Part shown: in pieces, positions 1-9,129 of the stretch
Layout: the number at the start of each line of letters is the position of its first letter
Position numbering within the stretch: position 1 is the stretch's first letter
DNA from: DATLNF01 sp963765815
GTDB lineage: Bacteria > Actinomycetota > Actinomycetes > BP-191
Reading direction: 5' to 3'
NCBI GenBank assembly: GCA_963765815.1
Contig: CAVXXT010000004.1
Span: 1 to 64,000, forward strand
DNA: 64,000 bases
Notes under the pieces: generated by a model
Seen by the model: only the letters and a program-made list of their open reading frames with translations
What the model was told of the DNA's origin: nothing
Databases searched by the model: none
Made by a program: the position numbers and the translations under genes

Positions 1-247
1 TTAACTGCCAGACCGATATTCGATGGCCAAATAAGACTTATTCAAGTCTAGCCATTCACCTGTGGCCGTCTCGGAACAAGTCCGATGGGAGCGGTGGTGT
101 CCGATCCGTCCGTTCAGTAGATCAAGGTTCAACCGTGGTGGCATTTGGACATCGAATGGCCCGTAACCTTGGCAAGTCGGTGCCGAAATGCCGTTGCTCA
201 CCTCAAACCAGGACCGTTGGGTCCAATGCTCCAATGGAGTAAGTACA

Positions 248-577
248 ATGGTTGACGAAAATGGACCTCATTACTTTGTAGTATTCCATAGCCCTGGGCC
301 AAACTGGGTCAACGGTACGCCCTACAATGAGCAGCCCGAATTCATGGATCACGTCAATTACATTAGCAGCTGTCACGACAAGGGTCAGATTGTCCTGAGC
401 GGCCCCTTCATGGAGTCCCCGGGCGGCCTGGCTGGCAAACTGGCGCCCGGCGGCATGGCTATTTTCAAGGCCACCGATCTCGAGGAGGCCACCAGACTTG
501 GAACGGACGATCCCACGGTCAGGTCTGGCATGCTCAACGTCGAGATCAAGACTTTATGGGTGCCCTTCCACGACTGA
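248..577 (+). CDS. YCII-like domain protein
   Basis: This is a 109-residue protein resembling the YCII-related (PF03795) dimeric alpha/beta-barrel family. It shows the usual plan: an N-terminal strand (YFVVFHSPGP), a helix with HVNYISSCHDKGQIVLSGPF, then GGMAIFKATDLEEATRL and a final strand. Family members are small proteins of mostly unknown function, some tied to sigma-factor or catabolic operons. The start at 248 is preferred over an in-frame ATG at 188 because a GGAG sits about ten bases upstream and the domain begins there. Base composition is lower in GC than the rest of the window. It belongs to the left segment that seems foreign to the actinobacterial part. Confidence 0.7.
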   Translation: MVDENGPHYFVVFHSPGPNWVNGTPYNEQPEFMDHVNYISSCHDKGQIVLSGPFMESPGGLAGKLAPGGMAIFKATDLEEATRLGTDDPTVRSGMLNVEIKTLWVPFHD

Positions 578-998
578 CCGCCGCATAGCCGCATTGAACG
601 TCAGCTCCGGTGATCATCGTCGAGGTCGAATCGCTACTGCAGTCGGGTCGTCGGCTGCCGAAGTATCTGCGCCTCCGACGTCAGCGTCCGTTGTACCGCG
701 TTGAGCCACAACACCAAACAGTGGGCTCCCTGCCAAACCTGGGCGGTGCGGAAACGCGCATGACGTAGCAGGCGGCGGGCTGCTCGATCCAGTAGCGATC
801 CAGATCGATTTCGCTTTCGAGGTAGTCATCTGCAGGAGACGGAAAGCGCGCTGTCCCCTACCGGCCGATCAAAGGAGCGGCAGCGGAGAGGGATCGATCA
901 AGGTGCTGCACCCATTCGACTGTTCAGGACGAGCGGGCAGCGACGGCGGTGTAAAATGCTGCTGAGGGGCAGGGAAGGAGAGCGGCTGACCAGACGCA
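578..998. other. gap without a recognisable gene
   Basis: I see no convincing reading frame here. The candidate frames are short, overlap on both strands and have no recognisable family motif. Confidence 0.5.
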
Positions 999-1172
999 TC
1001 AGCTTTGTGCCTCCATCCGCTCAATCAGCCGCGCCTCAATCCGGTCGCCGAGGCCGCAGGAATGCTGGACCAGCTGCTTGAATTCAAGCTGGTCGTGGAG
1101 GCGCCGGGACAGATGTGTCAGTCGTCTCAAGGTATTGTTATATCGCTTGAGAAATTTATTGTATTTAGCCAT
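999..1172 (-). CDS. small hypothetical protein, 57 residues
   Basis: An ATG-to-TGA frame encodes a 57-residue basic protein starting MAKYNKFLKRYNNTLRRL and ending IEARLIERMEAQS. It is rich in Lys, Arg and Leu and is predicted to be largely helical, with a single Cys. I do not recognise a family. Its coherent amino-acid composition, unlike the surrounding frames, is the argument for it being real. No clear ribosome binding site is visible. It lies just outside the 5' end of the group II intron and points away from it, so it could also be a remnant of a larger gene. Confidence 0.4.
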   Translation of the reverse strand: MAKYNKFLKRYNNTLRRLTHLSRRLHDQLEFKQLVQHSCGLGDRIEARLIERMEAQS

Positions 1173-1225
1173 AATGCTTGATTATCGGGTGCTGATGCCT
1201 GCCAACGGGGTGGTTTCCAACTCGA

Positions 1226-1868
1226 GTGCGCCGGGAGACCGGCAAGGAGTAGGTGGTGCGAGTCCACTGCGATGAAGGAGTAGCGACCCACATCGGCCCC
1301 GAGCCGTGCGCCGGCATCCGCGAGGCTGTCGGCGAAGCGTCGGCAGGGGAACGTATAGGCCAGCCATTGAGCCGCGAAAGTCACATATCCTGGGTGCCGA
1401 CGCCGTTCGACTAGCGGAAGGCAACACGGACGGGCGCGCCATCGCAAGCGCCCGCCGACCCGGCGTGGTCTGAGACCCTGGCATGTACGGACGCTCCTTG
1501 TACGGGAACCGGGAGATCTCGCGTCTGACCAGCGGCCGAGCGCCGCGGTCCGCATCGGGAAGGCGAGGAGCCGAAGCCGATGATGCACGGACGCGAGAAG
1601 TCAGACCCCGCCATAGTAGCATGAAGCCGGCGAACAAAGCCGGGCGACCGGCGGCGGAGCCGGTGGAGCCAAGGGTGGGGGCCAAGGGGAACGCGAACCA
1701 GCAAAGCACGCGCCGGACGCCGAGCCGGGCAAGCGTGTCCCAGGCGCTGGAGCGCGTACGGCAAGAGCGGCGACGCTTCGCCGTCAGACACCGAGGTGGG
1801 AGCCGGATGCCTAAATCGGGCACGTCCGGTTCTGTGCGGGGGGCGCGCAGTAATGCGCGTTCCTAGAC
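1226..1868 (+). mobile_element. group II intron, deletion derivative
   Basis: The element starts with GTGCG, the group II 5' consensus, followed by the domain I tract GGTGCGAGTCCACTGCGA. Near the 3' end there is a textbook domain V: GAGCCGGATGC, a short loop, then GCACGTCCGGTTC (1800-1832). A short hairpin (GCGC...GCGC) in the domain VI position follows, and the element ends around CCTAGAC. Between them lies only the first part of an intron-encoded protein, so total length is about 640 bases instead of the usual 1.8-2.5 kb. Without its own reverse transcriptase it could splice or move only with help from another copy. The 3' boundary is approximate. Confidence 0.8.
1583..1764 (+). pseudogene. 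ltrA: group II intron reverse transcriptase, N-terminal remnant
   Basis: The frame at 1583 reads MHGREKSDPAIVA and then hits TGA. One base over, at 1621, it continues MKPANKAGRPAAEPVEP, then RRTPSRASVSQALERVRQ. Together these match the familiar first 60 or so residues of group II intron-encoded proteins of the MYGREKSD type. After ALERVRQ the frame runs straight into domain IV/V RNA sequence, so all reverse transcriptase, maturase and endonuclease domains are missing. A single-base shift near 1620 separates the two pieces. The protein cannot be functional. Confidence 0.75.
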
Positions 1869-1982
1869 CGCGATAGTGCGACTTTGGAGGGTTTTAGAGG
1901 TCGGCGATTTCAGCCGCGTTGCGACAGACGCGGAGCAGCTTGAAATACTTTGGGTGGTTTGATATGCGTCGAGGGCATATCG

Positions 1983-2017
1983 GATAGTCATCAGTCTACA
2001 TAAAAGCGATGACTATC
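1983..2017. repeat. 10-bp perfect inverted repeat
   Basis: GATAGTCATC (1983-1992) and its exact reverse complement GATGACTATC (2008-2017) are separated by 15 bases. It lies between the intron and the LEPR-XLL reading frame. There is no T-tract on either side, so an operator or recombination site is as likely as a terminator. Confidence 0.55.
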
Positions 2018-2099
2018 GAGGGGTTATCTTCGGCGGTCAGTTCATATCTGGAATGCTTCGAGCTGGTTGGCGGTTCTGGTGACGTGCGGGGGGACGGCG

Positions 2100-4849
2100 A
2101 TGAGGCGAGAGGGGGCGTGGTCCGGCGCTGCTGTTCGAGACACTCGAGCCCCGGCTGCTGCTTTCGGCGGATTTGGCACCGCTTCACACCCAGCCGGCGC
2201 ATGCCGATTTGACGCTGACGGTCGACACGGCGAGCCAATCGATCCTGCTGCTCGACAACACCCATGGCGGCGTCGAGATCGAGCGGCACGATCTGGACGG
2301 CGCCGACAAGATCACCTTGCGCGGCACGGCGGGCGCCGATCGTTTCAGCATCTGCTCGATGCGGGAGCGCTCGATGCGAGCCGGGTGACGGTGCTGGGCG
2401 GCGGCGGCAACGACCGGCTGGATGGGCCGAAGCTCGATACCGACTGGAGCCTGAACTCGCGCCGGCGCCGGCGAGGTCGGCAACATCGCGTTCAAGAGCA
2501 TCGAACAGCTGCACGGCTCGAATGCAGCATTGGACAGCCTGACCGGGCCGAGGAAGGGGTCGGCGCGGACCATCATGGCCAACGGCAATGGCAGGGTGGC
2601 CAAGACCTCATTCACGGATTTCGACCATCTCACCGGCGGGGCCAAGGGTGCCGACACCTTCGTCGTGACGCCCAGGGGCGGCGCGCACCCCGATGAGCCC
2701 GTGGCCCTGTCGCTGGATGGCGGCGGCAGGCATGACGGGGTGATCGTCAAGGCGAAGTACCTCGACCGGGCGGCGTTCACGACCACGGGTCCGAAGACCG
2801 GGACGATCGAGGTCGATGGCATGGTGATCAGCCATGCCCGCATGAGCCAAGTCGAGCTGGTGGCGGCCAGCGCGCGCGCGGGCGGCGGCGGTCGGCGACT
2901 TCACCTACACGGCCGGCAGCGATGCCAGCATCACCATCGGCACCGACAGCGCCGACCCGACGCAGCTGACGGTGACCGGCGACATAGCGGCACCAAGAGC
3001 TTCGCCATCCCGACGGCGAGCCTGACCATCCAGGCACCCGGCGACTACTCGGCGATCACGCTCGGCTCGATGACCCTGCCGGGGGTCGACCTCACCGCCC
3101 AGTCGGGTGCCACGGGCGTGAACCTGGAGCCGCTGGTCAAGGACATCACCAACACGGTGACCGTAGCGCCAACAGCACCGTCGACACCTCCAAGACCGGC
3201 GGCACCGCCGGCGACATCACCTTCGAGGCCGCCGATATCGAGGTGCAGTCCGGGGCCACCTTGAAAGCGCAGGGAGCCAGCGGCGGCGACGTCACGCTCC
3301 GCGACAAACCTGCGCGATGCCAGCGGGCTGATCCTCGATGCCGTCAACGATGTGACGGCGCGCGAGGCCTCGATCACGATCACGGATGCGACCATCACGG
3401 CGACGGGCACGGTGACGATCCAGGCACAGGCGGGCGACGTGAGCCTGGAAGGCTCGATGAACAACTATCTCGATGGCTGGGGTGGCGGCGCGCTCAGCGA
3501 CCTCGAGCAGTTGACGAGCCTGATCGATACGCTGCCGATTTCGGTCCTGTACAAGAACAGCTCGGCCGACATCAGCCTCACCAACACTCAAATCACCACG
3601 AGCGTCGGCGATGTCGTCATCGACGCCAATGCGCAAAGCGAGGCCACCGGCACCGGCATTTTCTGGGCATCTCCGGGCACCTCGACCTCGGCGGCGGGCG
3701 GCCTCGCCTTCGTCTTCGTCGAGAGCGACGCGAAGGCCACCATCGATATCGGCCACAACACGGGCATCAATGCCAAGGGCGACGTTTCCATCACCACGGA
3801 GGCGACGACCAATGCCACCGGCACGGCGCGGGTCAGCCAGAACACCGGTCGCGGCAATTCGCCCACCAATCCGCAGAACATGCAGGCGGCGGTCGCCATC
3901 GGGATCACCAAGCTCACGTCCACCATCGCGACTGACCAGGATTCCCTGATCAACAGCCAGACCGGCACGACCACCATCGCGGCGACTGGGAACAACACCA
4001 ATGCGCCGGGCGCGGAAACTGAATCCACAAGGATGGGCTGGCGGGCTTTACGCTCGGGCTGGCCGTGTCCGACAACAACGTGAAGGTTACGGCACTCGGC
4101 GAGGTCGAGGCCGGTGGCACGACGGTGGTCGCTGACCTCGACCCGACCTTCAGTCCGTTCAATTCGGTCGATCCGGTCAACCACACCATCGCGGTCGACA
4201 ACACGGCGGGGTATCAGACCGGCGATGCCATCACCTACAGCGCTGGCGGCGGCGGCGCGATGCCGGGGTTGACGGATGGCCGACCTACTATGTCGTCGTC
4301 GTGGATGGCACCCACTTCAAGCTTGCCGCTTCGCGCAGCGACGCGTTGAGCGGCGCGACCATCAATTTCGGCGCCCTGCCGTCGCTGCAGTCTTCCACCG
4401 GGGAGGTCAGTCGCTTCGCGCAGATCCAGGAAAGTACGAACCAGATCGTGTTCGACTACGACCCGGGCCTGGTGGTCGGGCACGTTGTCACGTTCAACGA
4501 TGTCAACGACTACTACATCGGCGGCCTGTCGATGAAGGTCGGGACGACCTACACAGTCTCCTCGGTGGCGCAGAGCGCGTCCGGCAATCAGTGGCTGGTG
4601 GGACTCAATGACGCAACAGGCAATCCGGTCACCTTGAATCTCGATCCGATCCTGATCGACGGCACCGACACCAGCTATGCCTTCCATCTCGACGGCTCGG
4701 CGATCGTCTTCGACCAGGCGCAGCCGCGCCTGATCACGGGGACGCCGACGATCTACGTCAAGGCCCTGGGCCTCGACATCCCCACGCTGACGCCGGACCA
4801 GACCTACTTTCTGGTGAAGGACCCAACGGACACCACCAACACGGTGTTC
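2100..4849 (+). pseudogene. LEPR-XLL adhesin-type protein, fragment with frameshifts
   Basis: The N-terminal LEPR-XLL signature is present as LFETLEPRLLLSADLAPLH (from about 2131). Then comes a long beta-rich, Gly/Asp/Thr-rich body with segments such as GGGGNDRLDG, GAKGADTFVV and ITTSVGDVVIDANAQ, typical of giant secreted or surface proteins of proteobacteria. The coding signal jumps between all three forward frames at least eight times (for example near 2130, 2360, 2480, 2900, 4020, 4290). It is therefore either decayed or riddled with indel errors. The C-terminus is absent: at about 4,850 the sequence switches abruptly to glgB. The start near 2100 is approximate. Confidence 0.65.
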
Positions 4850-6078
4850 CGGCGTCATCGTCGACTGGGTGCCGGTGCATTCCCCAAGGACGACTTCGCG
4901 CTCGCGCGATTCGACGGCACAACGCTCTACGAGCACGCCGACCCCCGACGCGGGAGCAGCCCGACTGGGCACGCTGGGTCTTCGACTTCGGCCGCAACGA
5001 GGTGCGCAACTTCCTCATCGCCAACGCGCTCTTCTGGGTCGAGGAGTTCCACGTCGATGGGCTGCGGGTCGATGCCGTCGCCTCGATGCTCTACCTCGAC
5101 TACTCGCGAAGGAAGGCGAGTGGCTGCCCAACGAGTACGGCGGCCGCGAGAACCTTGACGCCGTGCGCTTCCTCCAGGAGCTGAACGAGGTCGTCTACCG
5201 GCGCAACCCCGGCGTCCTCACCATCGCCGAGGAGTCGACCGCGTGGCCGTCGGTGTCCCGGCCGGTGCACCTCGGCGGGCTCGGCTTCGGCTTCAAGTGG
5301 AACATGGGCTGGATGCACGACACCTTGCCGTACGCCTCGAAGCCGCCGATCTACCGGCAGTACCACCACCACCAGATGACCTTCTCGATGATGTACGCCT
5401 ACTCGGAGAACTTCGTCCTGCCGATCTCGCACGACGAGGTGGTGCACGGCAAGGCGTCGCTCGTGAACAAGATGCCGGGTCGACGAGGAGAAGTTCGCGA
5501 CGCTGCGCGCGCTGCTCGGCTACATGTGGGCGCACCCCGGCAAGCAGCTGCTCTTCATGGGCTCGGAGATCGCGCAGGGCCGCGAGTGGTCGCACGACCG
5601 CTCGCTGGACTGGGACCTGCTCGACGACGGCAAGCACCGCGGTGTGCAGTCCGTCGTACGCGACCTCAACACGATCTACCGGTCGACAGCTGCGCTGTGG
5701 CAGAAGGACGTCGACCCGGCCGGGTTCGCCTGGATCGACGCCAACGACGCGGCCGGCAACGTGCTGTCGTTCCTGCGTTGGGATGCCTCCGGCCGACCGC
5801 TCGCCTGCGTGACGAACTTCGCCGGAGTCACCCGTGGCGGCTACCGCCTCGGCCTGCCGCTCGCCGGCTCATGGCACGAGGTGCTCAACACCGATGCCGC
5901 GGAGTACGGCGGCGCCGGCTACGGCAACTTCGGCGTCGTCGCTGCGGTCGACTCCCCCTGGCACGGCCAGCCCGCGTCGGCCGAGGTCGTCATCCCTGCG
6001 CTCTCCACGATCTGGCTCACCCCCGACTCGACGCCGGCGCCTGCCCCTGACGAGCCGCGGAGATCAGCGCGGACCTAG
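4850..6078 (+). CDS. glgB: 1,4-alpha-glucan branching enzyme, C-terminal part
   Basis: GlgB makes alpha-1,6 branches in glycogen (GH13). The fragment begins at GVIVDWVP, about 340 residues into a normal 730-residue enzyme, and carries the catalytic core: nucleophile Asp in DGLRVDAVASMLYLD, acid Glu in TIAEESTAWP, and SHDEVVHGK. The C-terminal beta domain ends properly at 6078. Frame breaks occur near 4894, 4955-4980, 5107 and 5482. The first ones are gains or losses of a base in G runs and the last is an extra T. The N-terminal half is missing because the sequence upstream of about 4,850 belongs to the LEPR-XLL fragment. Since the catalytic machinery is intact, a chimeric join plus base errors is more likely than a dead gene. 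Confidence 0.85.
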
Positions 6079-6082
6079 GCAT

Positions 6083-7455
6083 TCACGCCGCCTGCTGCAT
6101 GAGGACGGCGACGACGTAGTGCAGGTCGAGGCGGTCTCCGCAGACCATGGGCGGCAGAGTGGTGGCGGTGATGATGCCGGCCGGGTCGAGCGTGTCGGCG
6201 GGCTGAGGCTCGAGCCGCAGGTGGTGCAGCACGGGAACGCCGTCGGCGGTCTTCACGGTCAGCGTGCGATCGGGGTGCAGGGTGAGCTGGAAGTCGAGCT
6301 GGTGGATCAGCGTGTGATGGCGGCTGCAGACGAGCACCAGATTCGCGAGGTCGGTCGGTCCGCCGCGGGACCAGTACTCGACGTGGTGGCCGTGCAGCTT
6401 GTGGGTGCGGGTGCAGCCGGGGAAGCGGCAGCGTTCGCCGTCGATCTGCCCGAGCAGCTCGCGCAGCGGGTCGCTCAGGGTGCGGCTGGTGCGGCCGAGG
6501 TCGAACCTCGTCAGGTCGGCCGCGATGATCGGCCGCAGGTGGTTCTTGAGCTGGTCGAGGGTGGGCGCGGCGTTCGGCGGGAGGATCTCGCCGTCGGCGG
6601 TGCGGGCCCAGCCGGAGATCGGGTCGACCTGGGCGGTGAGCCGCTGCCGGGCGCGCCGGGCGGCGTCGGGCTTGCTCTTGATGGTCGTGGCGAGCGCGGT
6701 CTGCGCGACCCGCACCATCCCTTCGGCGATGCTGGCGCGCACCGTCGGGTCGGAGTCGTCCTCACCGAGCGGCCTCCGCGGCTGTGGAGAACGCGTCTCC
6801 GCGGGAACGTCCGAACCCTCCGCCTGTGGAGAAGACGTCTCCGCGGGAACGTCCGCGGCCGCGCGTTCCCGGTCGATCTCCTCCCGCGCCGCGTCGAGCG
6901 CGGCCAGGATGATCGCGCCTTGCTCGGCCGGCACCTTCACGGTTCCTCCCGATGCCCTCCGATCGCCATCGTGCCGTCGTCGTCGTAGCGCACCGACGAG
7001 CGCATCTTCCAACGCGCATAGCCGGGGTCGGTCTCGTCCTCGGCCGGCTTGCGCGCCCGGCGCACCCCGCGGACCGTCCGCTCCAGCTGCTGACCGGTCA
7101 TCACCCGGGCTAAGTCGATCCAAGTCTGCTCGTCCTCCGCCGACGCGACCCGGGTGATCGCCCGGACCTGCGAGTACGACAGCTCACCGCGGCACATCGC
7201 CGCAGTCACCAGCGGCAAGCGCGCAAGCGCACGGGCGGTCCGCGCCTTCTCCCTCGCCGCACCCGGCGCCAGGCCCAGATGAACCGACAGCCACTGACCC
7301 AACGACAGGAAGCCGTAGGTCGCCCAGCCCTCCCGCCGGTCGAACTCCGCGATCAGCGCCAACAACCGCGCCTCACCCGCCGCCACGCGGCCGGCCCAGG
7401 TCGCAATCTGCTCCGCGACCTGCTCGTCAGACAGTGCATCGAAGGTCTCCGTCAT
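6083..7455 (-). CDS. DUF222 and HNH endonuclease domain protein
   Basis: The N-terminal DUF222 region begins MTETFDALSDEQVAEQIATW and includes ELSYSQVRAITRVA. It is followed by an acidic linker and a C-terminal HNH nuclease: CRFPGCTRTHKLHGHHVEYW, then LANLVLVCSRHHTLIHQ, which gives the Cys pair and the His-Asn-His set. This is the 13E12-type family found in many copies in actinobacterial genomes. It is thought to be selfish or defence related, but its target is unknown. A single-base shift near 6945 breaks the frame between DUF222 and the linker. It sits tail-to-tail with glgB, with only four bases between them. The start is the ATG at 7455; 31 upstream codons in frame have no family similarity. 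Confidence 0.8.
6782..6855. repeat. 32-bp direct repeat inside the DUF222/HNH gene
   Basis: Two copies (6782-6813 and 6824-6855) begin CTGTGGAGAA and share CGTCTCCGCGGGAACGTCCG. They are offset by 42 bases, so the frame is kept, and they encode DVPAETSSPQ and DVPAETRSPQ in the linker between the two domains. Confidence 0.75.
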
Positions 7456-7674
7456 CCCTCGAAAGTAGCGGCCGGGTCTGACAATTCGGCGGGACAGAAA
7501 GCATTGGGGCACAACAGGAGTTGCCCACCGCCATCTACACGGAATCATCTCAGGGATGGCTCAGATGCGTCACCCGAATGGCCCCTGCCTGGCGTGTAGC
7601 TCGCGGCGTACGGTGAGGTTTCGGCCGTTTCGTCCGGACCCCAGCACCGGCACTGCGCCTGCTCAGGGGTTGGC

Positions 7675-8322
7675 ATGTCTCGACCATCGGATGAGCTCAG
7701 CGAGCGCCGACTCGACACTGCGCTTCCTGATCAGCGCCGTCGAAACGACGACGCGCTGATCGCCGAACGACGTCACGCCGAGCGCGACCGAGCCGCGGCA
7801 GCGCGCGACCGGCGACGCGCCGCGCTGGAGCGCCAGCTCGCGGCGGAGTACCTGCGGAGGACCTACCGCGACGGACTCACCGGTGCGTTGCAGCGCGCGG
7901 CCGGCGAGGACCGCCTGACGCGCGAAGTCGAACGGGCCTATCGCAACTGCGGGCTGCTGACGGTCGCGTTCCTCGACGTCGACGGGTTGAAGCGCGTCAA
8001 CGACCGCGACGGCCACGCCGCCGGCGACGCGGTGCTGCTGTCCGTCGGTGCGGCTCTCGTGGAGAAGCTCCGCTCCTACGACCTGGTCGTGCGCTGGGGC
8101 GGCGACGAGTTCGTCTGCGCGCTGCCGTCGACGACGCCGGACGAGGCACGCCGGCGGATGTCGGACGTCCACCGTCGGGTGGTCGAGCTCAACCACGACG
8201 CGAGCTTCAGCGTCGGCATCGTCGAGCTTGCGCCCGAGGACTCGCTGCAGGACGTCATCGACCGGGCCGACCATGAGCTCTACGCCGCTCGGTCTGCCGC
8301 GGGGCAGTCCGGGGGCGGTTAG
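7675..8322 (+). CDS. diguanylate cyclase, GGDEF domain
   Basis: This is a 215-residue protein that makes cyclic di-GMP from two GTP. Residues 8-62 are an Arg/Glu/Ala-rich stretch likely to form a coiled coil. The GGDEF domain follows, with FLDVDGLKRVND for the metal Asp and RWGGDEFVCALP for the signature. The allosteric inhibition site RxxD is intact as RSYD, spaced exactly as in PleD-like enzymes, so product feedback is expected. There is no transmembrane segment or sensor domain, hence it is probably cytosolic and controlled through dimerisation. It ends overlapping the stop of the convergent gene at 8319-8729. Confidence is high for the family; the signal it answers to is unknown. Confidence 0.9.
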   Translation: MSRPSDELSERRLDTALPDQRRRNDDALIAERRHAERDRAAAARDRRRAALERQLAAEYLRRTYRDGLTGALQRAAGEDRLTREVERAYRNCGLLTVAFLDVDGLKRVNDRDGHAAGDAVLLSVGAALVEKLRSYDLVVRWGGDEFVCALPSTTPDEARRRMSDVHRRVVELNHDASFSVGIVELAPEDSLQDVIDRADHELYAARSAAGQSGGG

Positions 8323-8729
8323 CGGGCGCGGACGCGGTTGTTGCGCGGGTTGTGCTCGAGCTCGACGAGGCCGAGCGCCTCGAGCAGCGGCGGCAGGTAC
8401 ATGCCGAAGCGACCTCGGTAGCCCTTGCGCAGCCCGTACCAGCCGCCGACCGGGTTGTCGGGCGAGCGACCCCACGCCTCGACGGTGCCGTCGGCTGCCG
8501 GCTTCTGCTCGTCGGCTGCGCCGAGCGGCATCCAGTCGCCGTGCGCCTTGAGCATCGCGGCGAGGTCGTCGATCGCGCGGAGGTCGTAGTAGAGCGTCGT
8601 AGACCCGACCACGCAGACCAGTCGCGGGAGGTCGGACTCGGTGTCGCGATATATGAGGTACGACGAGCTGCCCGGCGCCGTCGTCAGCTGCCAGGGCGAG
8701 TCCTTGGTGCCGTCGCCGACCGTCGCCAT
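8319..8729 (-). CDS. conserved hypothetical protein
   Basis: This 136-residue protein begins MATVGDGTKDSPWQLTTAPG and contains CVVGSTTLYYDLRAIDDL and SPDNPVGGWYGLRKGYRGRF. I recognise it as a conserved actinobacterial family without known function (possibly DUF6855). It has no signal peptide or membrane segment. Its stop overlaps the stop of the convergent diguanylate cyclase gene by four bases. The start at 8729 is chosen because family similarity begins exactly there. Upstream in-frame codons look like non-coding sequence. Confidence 0.7.
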   Translation of the reverse strand: MATVGDGTKDSPWQLTTAPGSSSYLIYRDTESDLPRLVCVVGSTTLYYDLRAIDDLAAMLKAHGDWMPLGAADEQKPAADGTVEAWGRSPDNPVGGWYGLRKGYRGRFGMYLPPLLEALGLVELEHNPRNNRVRAR

Positions 8730-8796
8730 GTACTGCCTCCCGTTCCTGTGGCCTTCTGCAGATGACACCACGGTCGGGGGCGCGCATGCTGGGGAG

Positions 8797-9078
8797 ATGC
8801 CCGACGGCCCGATGTCCCCCTTCCCGATCGACTGGGCTGAAGCGCGGCGTCAGATCGAAGCGCACATCGCCACCCAGGCTGACCAGCTGTCACCGCGCCG
8901 CCGTCGCCGATTCCTCCGTCGAGCCCGGAAGATGATGAAGGCGTTCCCCGGTGCCGACGGTCCCGGATTCGGCGGGTTCGACAACGGGTCGGGCGTGCGC
9001 GAGCCGCGGCGACCACTGCCCACCCGGCCGAGCGCCGCGATGGCGCTGCCACTCGAGGACTCCACCGCAGGCCAGTAG
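8797..9078 (+). CDS. small hypothetical protein, 93 residues
   Basis: The ATG at 8797 is immediately preceded by GGGGAG. The product starts MPDGPMSPFPIDWAEARRQI and has a basic helical middle (LSPRRRRRFLRRARKMMKAF), followed by a Gly- and Pro-rich tail. No family is recognised. The basic patch could bind nucleic acid, but this is only inference. It lies 51 bases upstream of glgX in the same direction, so it may share its transcript. Confidence 0.55.
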   Translation: MPDGPMSPFPIDWAEARRQIEAHIATQADQLSPRRRRRFLRRARKMMKAFPGADGPGFGGFDNGSGVREPRRPLPTRPSAAMALPLEDSTAGQ

Positions 9079-9129
9079 CCCGCTCGCGCGGCGGTTTCGC
9101 CGTAGAGGGTGGGCGGTAGGTTGACTCTC

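Noticed and set aside
1182..1823. 213-residue open frame on the minus strand
   Set aside because: It lies antisense to the group II intron RNA and to the reverse transcriptase remnant.
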